A stretch of 14,375 bases of DNA from Oscillospiraceae bacterium. Lineage in GTDB: Bacteria; Bacillota; Clostridia; Oscillospirales; Oscillospiraceae. The stretch covers positions 1 through 14,375 of the forward strand of contig JABLYK010000048.1 in NCBI GenBank assembly GCA_018265835.1. Reading direction: 5' to 3'. This document shows, piece by piece, positions 6,400-14,375 of this stretch. The notes beneath the pieces are model-generated. The model did not search any database. It was not told the origin of the DNA and saw only the letters and a list, made by a program, of their open reading frames with translations. Made by a program: the position numbers and the translations under genes. Each line of letters begins with the position of its first letter. Within the stretch, counting starts at the first letter, position 1.

Positions 6400-6423
6400 A
6401 GATGCAATCTCTCCCATCCCGCA

Positions 6424-6456
6424 AAACAAGGGCGGACAAGCTTGCCCGCCCTGTTT
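6424..6456 (-). terminator. Possible leaky terminator between ftsH and ychF
   Basis: GGGCGG (6430-6435) pairs with CCGCCC (6446-6451). A-T and C-G pairs extend the stem with one bulged A. Inside the loop is the palindrome CAAGCTTG (6437-6444). The minus strand continues TTGTTTTG, a broken T run, so termination is probably partial. It lies right after the ftsH stop and just before the ychF ribosome binding site. Confidence 0.55.
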
Positions 6457-6460
6457 CGGG

Positions 6461-8461
<2,001 letters not shown>

Positions 8462-8491
8462 GTTTCAATCACATCCTTTGCATTGCGGAAG

Positions 8492-9040
8492 TCAGTTCGA
8501 GTAAACTTCCGGCTTGAGCACACCGATATAGGGTAGGTTGCGGTACTTCTCCGCATAGTCGAGGCCGTAGCCCACGACGAAAGCGTCCGGCACCTCAAAG
8601 CCGGCATATGTCGCATAGACCGGTGCCTTACGGCGTGCCGGCTTGTCCAGCAGGGTTGCAATGGTGATGGACGCCGGCTTGCGGACGCTGAGATATTCCT
8701 GCAAATAGTGGAGCGTGACGCCGCTGTCGAGGATATCTTCCACCAGAATGATATCCCGGCCCTCGATATCCTGATTCAAATCCTTGTTGATCTTCACGGC
8801 GCCGGTCGTGGTCGTCTGGCTTCCGTAAGACGACACAGCCATAAAATCCATGGCGCATGGGATGGTCACGAAGCGCATCAGATCCGCCATAAAGACAAAG
8901 CAGCCCTTCAGAACGCCGACGAACAGCGGTTCCCGGCCTGCGAAGTCTCTGGAAATCATCGCGCCAAGCTCCGCGGCGCGCGTCTGAAGCTGCTCCTCCG
9001 TCAGCAGAATCGTTTCAATATCGTCTCTCATTCCGCTCAT
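8492..9040 (-). CDS. hpt: Hypoxanthine-guanine phosphoribosyltransferase
   Basis: Purine salvage enzyme that converts hypoxanthine or guanine plus PRPP to IMP or GMP in the cytoplasm. The product is 182 aa, the usual bacterial length. The PRPP-binding signature ILVEDILDSGVTL is at 98-110. LFVGVLKGCFVFMADL (39-54) holds the conserved Lys loop, and VVGYGLDYAEKYRNLPYIG (155-173) is the typical C-terminal base-binding segment. I chose the ATG at 9040: GGGGAG lies 7 nt upstream, within the last codons of tilS. ATG at 9046 is too near that site and ATG at 9031 too far. The gene starts 2 nt after the tilS stop, so translation is probably coupled. In Firmicutes Hpt is known to bind TilS and FtsH partners in some species; whether it does here is unknown. 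Confidence 0.95.
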   Translation of the reverse strand: MSGMRDDIETILLTEEQLQTRAAELGAMISRDFAGREPLFVGVLKGCFVFMADLMRFVTIPCAMDFMAVSSYGSQTTTTGAVKINKDLNQDIEGRDIILVEDILDSGVTLHYLQEYLSVRKPASITIATLLDKPARRKAPVYATYAGFEVPDAFVVGYGLDYAEKYRNLPYIGVLKPEVYSN

Positions 9041-9042
9041 AG

Positions 9043-10356
9043 TCATTCTCCCCACTTTTCATGCATCCGCTGCAAGGAAACGCGGATGACGGTATCGCCC
9101 GGCTGCGCGGCGCACCGCTCGGCGACGCCGAAGCCGGAAACGGCGATTGGCCCGGTCTCGTCCCGGATCACCAGCGCCGTATCTCTTTCTCTTCGGGTCA
9201 GCTTCCGCTCCGTGAACAGGTCGCTCAGCAGCTTGGTGCAGTTCCTGCCCGCGAGCCGGATGCGGTCCCCCGATTTTCGTGACGTAAGTGTTAGTTTACC
9301 ACGAATGCTTGTACTTTTAAAGTAAAAAGTCGTTAACGTATTATGAATTTCAAAGGCCGTCTCCGGCAGGCTGGCCGACACGATCAGCTCCCGTTCCGGA
9401 AGAACAGCCGTCTCTCCCAAATGCAGCGCGCAATCGGTGCGCGGCGTCTCTGCCGCTTCGCCGAACCAAAGCCGCCCCTGCTCGCGCGTAACGCGCATAC
9501 CGGGCAGATCGAGCGCCGCGCGCTCCGTTCCGGCGCACAGCGCATGAAGCGCTTCCACATGCGTCTGCGACAGCCCCGCGCCTGCGATCGTGCGAAACAC
9601 GCGGCTGCGCACGGGGCGCGCCAGCGCCAGCAGCGCCGCCGTCGGAAGGCCCCGCTCCGGCGCATACTGCGCCAGAAACGCCGCCGCCAGCGCGCTGAGA
9701 TACGCCTCATCCTCGCGCAGCAGCGCCGCCGTCTGCGCGGCGTGGCGGACAAACGCACCGTTGACGTCCTCCAGCACCGGTACCGCCGCGTGCCGCACGC
9801 GGTTGCGGGCGAACGCGTCCGAGGCATTGGAGCTGTCCTCCACGTGCGGGATTTCGTGCGCCAGCAGCCACTGCTCCACCTCCGCGCGCGTCGTATCCAG
9901 CATCGGGCGCAGAAGATTCTCCCGCACCGGTGGGATGCCGCCAAGCCCCCGCAGGCCGCAGCCGCGCGCAAGATTCAGCAGCATGGTCTCGGCGTTGTCG
10001 TTCGCGGTGTGCGCGGTGACGATCCATCGGCAGTCATTTTCTTCGGCGCACCGCTGCAAAAACGCATAGCGCAGCGTGCGCGCAGCTTCCTCCGCGCCCA
10101 TGCCGCGCACAGCGGCGACGTCGCCGCTGCCGACATAGCAGGGCACGCCGTGCGCTTTGCAGAACGCGCGGACAAACTGCTCATCCCGGTCGGACTCCGC
10201 GCCGCGCAGCTGGTGGTTATAGTGCGCGCAGGCGACGGAAAATCCGTTTGCGTCTCCCAACTCCCGCATACGGCAAAGCAGGTACATGGAGTCCGCGCCG
10301 CCGGACACGGCGCACAGCACGCGCTCGCCGGGCGCGATGCAGTCAATATTCATCAT
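9043..10356 (-). CDS. tilS: tRNA(Ile)-lysidine synthase
   Basis: Modifies C34 of the CAU-anticodon tRNA-Ile to lysidine with ATP and lysine, so that it reads AUA. The product is 437 aa. The PP-loop SGGADS is at 18-23, AHTANDNAET at 115-124 and the RNRVRH tRNA-contact stretch at 184-189. The substrate-binding and TilS C-terminal domains follow (about 200-437), including SRKSGDRIRLAG near 357-368. Two consecutive ATGs (10356 and 10353) could start the protein. The start overlaps the end of dnaB by 14 nt and has only a weak Shine-Dalgarno site, so reinitiation from dnaB is likely. The stretch 9281-9350 is strikingly AT-rich (21 G/C of 70 by hand count) in an otherwise GC-rich gene, although the reading frame and domain stay intact. 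Confidence 0.94.
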   Translation of the reverse strand: MMNIDCIAPGERVLCAVSGGADSMYLLCRMRELGDANGFSVACAHYNHQLRGAESDRDEQFVRAFCKAHGVPCYVGSGDVAAVRGMGAEEAARTLRYAFLQRCAEENDCRWIVTAHTANDNAETMLLNLARGCGLRGLGGIPPVRENLLRPMLDTTRAEVEQWLLAHEIPHVEDSSNASDAFARNRVRHAAVPVLEDVNGAFVRHAAQTAALLREDEAYLSALAAAFLAQYAPERGLPTAALLALARPVRSRVFRTIAGAGLSQTHVEALHALCAGTERAALDLPGMRVTREQGRLWFGEAAETPRTDCALHLGETAVLPERELIVSASLPETAFEIHNTLTTFYFKSTSIRGKLTLTSRKSGDRIRLAGRNCTKLLSDLFTERKLTRRERDTALVIRDETGPIAVSGFGVAERCAAQPGDTVIRVSLQRMHEKWGE

Positions 10357-11692
10357 CGTAGCGTTTTTCCGCAGAAACGAACGACGTATACTCCGGCAGC
10401 CACATCAGCTCCAGCGTGCCGGTTTCGCCGTGGCGGTTCTTCAGAATGATGGCTTCCGCCAGATTCGGATTTTCGCATTCTTTGTTGTAGTACCCGTCGC
10501 GGTACAGGGCGAGGACGATGTCCGCGTCCTGCTCGATCGCGCCGGATTCCCGCAGGTCGGAGAGCATCGGGCGCTTGTTCTGCCGCGCTTCGTTCGCACG
10601 CGAAAGCTGCGACAGGCACACGACCGGTACGTTCAGCTCCTTGGCCATGATCTTCAGCATCCGGCTCATGTCCGAAACCGCCTGCGTGCGGCTTTCGTTC
10701 GACCAGCTGTGGCCGCTGCCTGCGGACTGCATCAGCTGCAGGTAGTCGATCACGACGAGGCCGAGGTTGGGGATGCGGCGGCACTGGGCGTTCATGTCCG
10801 AGACGGAGAGCGACGGATTGTCGTCGATGCGGATGTCCGTCGCGCTGATGGTCGTTGCAGCAGTCCCAACGCGGCGCCATTCGTCCGTCGTCAGCTTGCC
10901 GGTGAGCAGCTTCTGGCTGTCGATCAGTCCCTCAGCAGCCAGAAGCCGCGTCGTGAGCTGCTCGCGCGCCATTTCCAGGGAAAAGATGGACACCGTCTTG
11001 CCAGAGGTCTTGCCGACATGCAGCGCAATGTTCAGCGCCATACTGGTTTTGCCCATACCGGGACGCGCAGCGATCAGGATCAGTTCGCCCGCGTTCAGGC
11101 CGAGGATGGTTTTGTCCAGATCGGGCAAACCGGTCGGCAGACCGGGGATGCCCCCGCCGCTGCTCGCCGCCTCCGACAGATTTGCATACACGCGCTGGAT
11201 CACCATGGACACCGGCTGCAGTCCGCCGACATTGCGTCCCTGCCGCAGCGCATAGATCTTCCGCTCCGCCGCTTCGAGCATGGCGTCCGCCTCGCCGGAG
11301 CCTTCAAAGATCATATTGTTGATCTCGTCCGCCGCGACGTGCAGGTTGCGCAGCAGCGCCTGATCGCGCACGATCGCCGCGTACTTGAGCACGTTTGCCG
11401 CCGTCGGCGTGACCTGCATGACCTCCATCAGATATTGCTGCGTGGAGTCCTCGCGGTACACGCCGCGCACCTTCATCTGCTCCAGCACGGTGACGGCGTC
11501 GATGCTCTGCCCGTAGGAGAACATGGCGAAAATCGTGTCAAAAATGTCGCGGTTCGTCTGAATATAAAATTCGTCGGACTTGACCTTGTCGATCACATCC
11601 GGGATGCAGGCCGGGTCAATCAGCATCGAGCCGATGACCGCCTGCTCCGCCGGGGCGGAGTGGGGCGCCTGTCTGCCAAGCAGCTCCTCCAT
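10343..11692 (-). CDS. dnaB: Replicative DNA helicase DnaB
   Basis: Hexameric 5'-3' helicase at the replication fork (called DnaC in B. subtilis). The product is 449 aa, normal length. The N-terminal DnaB domain (about 8-110) is followed by a linker (about 150-180) and the RecA-like motor. This has Walker A RPGMGKT (210-216), catalytic E240 in FSLE, Walker B VVIDYLQ (313-319), SQLSRANEAR (361-370) and the arginine-finger region near RPMLSDLRESG (374-384). No intein is present. The ATG at 11692 has GGGAGG 8 nt upstream. It starts 20 nt after rplI, the usual rplI-dnaB pairing of Bacillota, and its end overlaps tilS. Confidence 0.97.
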   Translation of the reverse strand: MEELLGRQAPHSAPAEQAVIGSMLIDPACIPDVIDKVKSDEFYIQTNRDIFDTIFAMFSYGQSIDAVTVLEQMKVRGVYREDSTQQYLMEVMQVTPTAANVLKYAAIVRDQALLRNLHVAADEINNMIFEGSGEADAMLEAAERKIYALRQGRNVGGLQPVSMVIQRVYANLSEAASSGGGIPGLPTGLPDLDKTILGLNAGELILIAARPGMGKTSMALNIALHVGKTSGKTVSIFSLEMAREQLTTRLLAAEGLIDSQKLLTGKLTTDEWRRVGTAATTISATDIRIDDNPSLSVSDMNAQCRRIPNLGLVVIDYLQLMQSAGSGHSWSNESRTQAVSDMSRMLKIMAKELNVPVVCLSQLSRANEARQNKRPMLSDLRESGAIEQDADIVLALYRDGYYNKECENPNLAEAIILKNRHGETGTLELMWLPEYTSFVSAEKRYDDEY

Positions 11693-11712
11693 GACGTGTG
11701 CCTCCCTTGGGA

Positions 11713-12162
11713 TTATTTGTCCTCGATGACGAGCACGCTGACGGTGCCGGTGATCTCATAGCCAAGCTTGCACTTGACTTCGAACGTGCCGAAGCTCTTG
11801 ATCGGCTCAGCCTGAACGATCTTCTGCTTTTCGATCTCGATGCCGAACTGCTCACGCAGCGCCTCGCTGATCTCTCTGGAGGTCACGGAGCCAAAGAGCT
11901 TGCCCGCGCTGCCGGCCTTCGCGGCAATCTTCACCTGAATGCCGGAGAGCTTTGACGCGGTCTCCTGTGCGGCGGCCTTTTCCTTTGCAATCTGCGCAGC
12001 CTTGGCCTTTTCCTTGAGCTTATAGGCGTTGAGATTATCCGCGTTCGCCTCCATGGCGAGCTTACGCGGCAGCAGGTAGTTGCGGGCATAGCCGTCGGAA
12101 ACTTCCTTCATTTCGCCCTTTTTGCCCTGTCCCTTCACGTCAACGTTAAAAATCACTTTCAT
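11713..12162 (-). CDS. rplI: 50S ribosomal protein L9
   Basis: Binds 23S rRNA at the base of the L1 stalk. The product is 149 aa, normal length. The N-terminal RNA-binding domain (about 1-52) contains the family signature GYARNYLLPRKLA (24-36). A long connecting helix rich in Ala/Lys/Glu (about 42-76) leads to the C-terminal domain (about 77-149) with GKLFGSVTSREI. The ATG at 12162 has AAAGGAG 11 nt upstream, a long spacing that also occurs at ychF. It lies 20 nt after gdpP and 20 nt before dnaB, so it is co-transcribed with both. Nothing is unusual in the protein. Confidence 0.98.
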   Translation of the reverse strand: MKVIFNVDVKGQGKKGEMKEVSDGYARNYLLPRKLAMEANADNLNAYKLKEKAKAAQIAKEKAAAQETASKLSGIQVKIAAKAGSAGKLFGSVTSREISEALREQFGIEIEKQKIVQAEPIKSFGTFEVKCKLGYEITGTVSVLVIEDK

Positions 12163-12182
12163 AGCAGCAATCTCTCCTTTGC

Positions 12183-14207
12183 TTATTTTTCAAAATAATC
12201 GTCGATCGCGGCGCGCAGTTGCCGCACCGCTGCCGGCAGCTCCACATGGCTGAGCTGCACCGCCGCAGATGCGCGGTTGCCGCCGCCGCCGAGCTTCTCC
12301 ATCAAAATCTGCACATTCACATCGCCGATGGACCGGGCCGACATGAACACGCCGTCCTCCACGGGGTAGACGACGATGGACGTATCCACGCCCGCGACGT
12401 TCAGCAGCTCATCCGCCGCCTGCGCCGCCACGACGCGATCCTGCGGCTGCTCCTGCACGGCGATGGCGATGCCGCTGCGATAAATTTTCGCATTCTGCAA
12501 AATGCGGTACTTGGCGACCGTGTGCGCCATGTCGCTCTGCAGCAGCTTTTTGACCTCCGAGGTATCCGCCCCGGTGCGGCGCAGAAAGGCCGCCGCTTCG
12601 AACGTGCGCTCCCCGGTGCGAATGGTGAAATTCTTGGTATCGAGCATCATGCCGGCCAGCAGCGCCTCCGCTTCGGCGCGCAGAATGTCCGGCTGTTCCA
12701 CGATCTCCTCCAGCAGCTCTGCCACCAGCTCGCCCGCTGAGGAGGCATACGGCTCGTGGAAGCTCATGGTCGCGTTGGCGATATACTCCGCAGCGCGCCG
12801 GTGATGGTCGATGACCGCCACGCGGGTGCAGGACTCCAGCAGCGCCTGATTTTCCACCTGATCCGGACGGTTCGTGTCCACCACGACGAGCAGCGTATGG
12901 CTGTCCGCATGCAGGATCGCGTCCTGCGGAGTGAGGAACGCCTTGCTGTACTCCGGAAGCTTTGAAATCTTCTCCAGCAGCGGGTGCGCCGCCGTTTTGG
13001 ATTGGTCGATCACGATGCGGCACGGGGTGTTCAGCTTGCGTGCGATGCAGCAGATGCCGACTGCCGCGCCGACCGAGTCCAGGTCCGAGTATTTGTGTCC
13101 CATGACGTAGACCTTGGAGGAGTCGCCGATGAGCTGGCTGAGCGCATTCGCCATGACGCGCGATTTCACCTTGGTGCGCGTTTCGATCTCGCTGCCGCGG
13201 CCGCCGAAGAACTCGAACGTGACCCGGTTTTTCACCACGGCCTGATCCCCGCCGCGGGAGAGCGCCATTTCCACGCCCAACAGGGCGAAGTTGTAGTTTT
13301 CCTCCAGCCCACTGCCGTCGCGTCCGATCCCAACGCTGACGGTGGCGTGGATCCCCGTCGGGCTGACGATGCTGTGCACACTGTCAAGCAGCGACGAGAA
13401 TTGATCCTCCCGCATTTTCTCCAAATGCCGCTCCTCGAACACAAACAGATACCGCTCGCGGTCATAGCGGCGGAAAAAGCCGTTCTTCCCGTCGCACCAC
13501 TGCAGGAGCTTATCCTCAATCGCGTCACGCAGCTCGTTTCGCTTGCGGTCGGACAGGCCGCGGATGAGCTCGTCATAATTGTCGATCACAAACAGGCCGA
13601 TCATGGGCCGGGAATTGTAATACTCTTCCCGGATGGCTTCATAATCTGTCACGTCCACCCAGTAGGTAATGCCCATATAATTGCCGGTCTCGTCGCTCGG
13701 ATTCGTGCGCACAAGGTTGCCGTGGATCTGGTATTTGCGGCCGTTGTGCTCCAGCAGTTCCGGGCACTGGGTGCTGCCCTCCATGAGCCAGCGTCCGGAA
13801 AAGGCAGGGATCACATCGACAATGCACATCTCGACCGACGGCTTGCGGATGTTGCAGACATCAAAAAAATTCTGATTGGCCCAAATGAGCTTGGAGTCCG
13901 CCGGACGGAACACGGCCATCGGTAGCGGGAAGTTTTGCAGCGTATTGTTTTTGGCCGACTCTGCATCATACGTGACGGATTCGATGTACCGCATGAGCGC
14001 CTTGCGCTTCGTGCGCTGCATAATCAGCGAATAGACGATCAAAATCAGAATGATGACGCCCTCTGCGATGGACAGCCAGAGCTGATCTGAGAAAAAGAAG
14101 GTCGCAACGGCAAATATGATCAAAAACAGCAGAAACATCCGTGAGTTCGGCATCAGCGCGCGCTGAATTTTGGAATAGTTCGGCGCTTTCGGCTTCTGAT
14201 CGCTCAT
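12183..14207 (-). CDS. gdpP: Cyclic-di-AMP phosphodiesterase GdpP (YybT family)
   Basis: Membrane enzyme that degrades the second messenger c-di-AMP to pApA, affecting osmotic and cell-wall homeostasis. The product is 674 aa (Bacillus about 659). Two membrane segments (about 24-40 and 45-63) are followed by a PAS-type domain (about 90-190) and a degenerate GGDEF domain (about 195-327, with GGDQ instead of GGDEF). The DHH domain has H371, D375, D377, D444, the DHH motif D467-H468-H469, and D523. A DHHA1 domain is at about 570-674. The glycine motif near the C-terminus reads GGGGN (640-644), where a histidine usually follows the glycines. The ATG at 14207 has AGGAGG 7 nt upstream. It is the first gene of the cluster and has its own promoter at 14269-14297. 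Confidence 0.95.
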   Translation of the reverse strand: MSDQKPKAPNYSKIQRALMPNSRMFLLFLIIFAVATFFFSDQLWLSIAEGVIILILIVYSLIMQRTKRKALMRYIESVTYDAESAKNNTLQNFPLPMAVFRPADSKLIWANQNFFDVCNIRKPSVEMCIVDVIPAFSGRWLMEGSTQCPELLEHNGRKYQIHGNLVRTNPSDETGNYMGITYWVDVTDYEAIREEYYNSRPMIGLFVIDNYDELIRGLSDRKRNELRDAIEDKLLQWCDGKNGFFRRYDRERYLFVFEERHLEKMREDQFSSLLDSVHSIVSPTGIHATVSVGIGRDGSGLEENYNFALLGVEMALSRGGDQAVVKNRVTFEFFGGRGSEIETRTKVKSRVMANALSQLIGDSSKVYVMGHKYSDLDSVGAAVGICCIARKLNTPCRIVIDQSKTAAHPLLEKISKLPEYSKAFLTPQDAILHADSHTLLVVVDTNRPDQVENQALLESCTRVAVIDHHRRAAEYIANATMSFHEPYASSAGELVAELLEEIVEQPDILRAEAEALLAGMMLDTKNFTIRTGERTFEAAAFLRRTGADTSEVKKLLQSDMAHTVAKYRILQNAKIYRSGIAIAVQEQPQDRVVAAQAADELLNVAGVDTSIVVYPVEDGVFMSARSIGDVNVQILMEKLGGGGNRASAAVQLSHVELPAAVRQLRAAIDDYFEK

Positions 14208-14268
14208 AATCTCTCCTCCTCACGCAGGAAAATGGAATACGCGAAAATTGCATCTATCGTATCAGGTT

Positions 14269-14297
14269 ATTATAACAAAGACAAGAAATCTTTACAA
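14269..14297 (-). promoter_or_regulatory. sigma-A promoter of the gdpP cluster
   Basis: On the minus strand, TTGTAA (14292-14297) is followed after 17 nt by a perfect TATAAT (14269-14274). The leader to the gdpP ATG is about 55 nt. I see no other good promoter upstream of the cluster within the window. Confidence 0.8.
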
Positions 14298-14375
14298 TAC
14301 AAAAAAAGCGCCGGACCGCAAAGTGAAAAAGTCAAGATTAAATTGCAAAAGTTCACAAATAATTTCAAATTAGCA
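14298..14375. other. AT-rich upstream segment without a gene
   Basis: No coding region is supported. It contains a run of seven As (14301-14307) beside GCGCCGGACCGC (14308-14319), and otherwise A/T-rich sequence that may act as an upstream promoter element. Confidence 0.5.

Noticed and set aside
9285..9340. sigma-A promoter in the tilS AT-rich island
   Set aside because: The best pair (TTAACG, 17 nt, TACAAG) matches only four of six bases in each box, too weak to list as a feature.
14301..14319. Terminator of an upstream minus-strand gene (GC-rich stretch then seven Ts)
   Set aside because: GCGGTCCGGCGC can form only about three base pairs, and no arm is found further upstream.

Overview
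The window looks like chromosomal DNA from a spore-forming Bacillota, most likely a GC-rich member of the class Clostridia. Three things point there: a secreted SleB-type spore cortex hydrolase, a T-box leader upstream of thrS, and two housekeeping neighbourhoods typical of the phylum (gdpP-rplI-dnaB and tilS-hpt-ftsH). Shine-Dalgarno sites are strong and promoters fit the sigma-A consensus. The genus is inference. All genes lie on the minus strand except one small regulator. I saw no mobile element, CRISPR array, rRNA or tRNA gene.

Right part (about 14297 down to 5302): a long co-oriented cluster, gdpP, rplI, dnaB, tilS, hpt, ftsH, ychF. A sigma-A promoter precedes gdpP. Gaps are 20 nt (gdpP-rplI), 20 nt (rplI-dnaB), a 14-nt overlap (dnaB-tilS), 2 nt (tilS-hpt) and 30 nt (hpt-ftsH), so this is probably one operon. 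It covers c-di-AMP turnover, a ribosomal protein, the replicative helicase, tRNA-Ile lysidine synthesis, purine salvage and membrane proteolysis. A hairpin in the 61-nt ftsH-ychF gap may partly terminate transcription before ychF. A strong hairpin at 5256-5295 closes the cluster from the right and the plus-strand xre gene from the left.

Middle (about 5300 to 2984): a small XRE-family repressor gene (plus) lies opposite a NatA/NatB-like ABC transporter pair (minus). The intergenic region holds two copies of TAGCG-N7-CGCTA, 25 bp apart. One lies inside the natAB promoter spacer and overlaps the -10. The other abuts the -35. This looks like a self-contained regulator/efflux module.

Left part (2970 to 165): thrS under a complete T-box (promoter, threonine specifier, T-box sequence, antiterminator and terminator), then sleB. 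ThrS lacks the N-terminal TGS domain. A perfect 14-bp inverted repeat between thrS and sleB buries the sleB Shine-Dalgarno site, and a sporulation-type -10 may lie in its first arm. That suggests sleB is kept silent on thrS read-through RNA. At the left edge, a sigma-A promoter and Shine-Dalgarno site drive a minus-strand gene whose coding part is outside the window.

I found no wholly new multi-gene system. The items most worth follow-up are the sleB hairpin, the xre/natAB operator pair, the TGS-less ThrRS and the joining of two usually separate housekeeping clusters.
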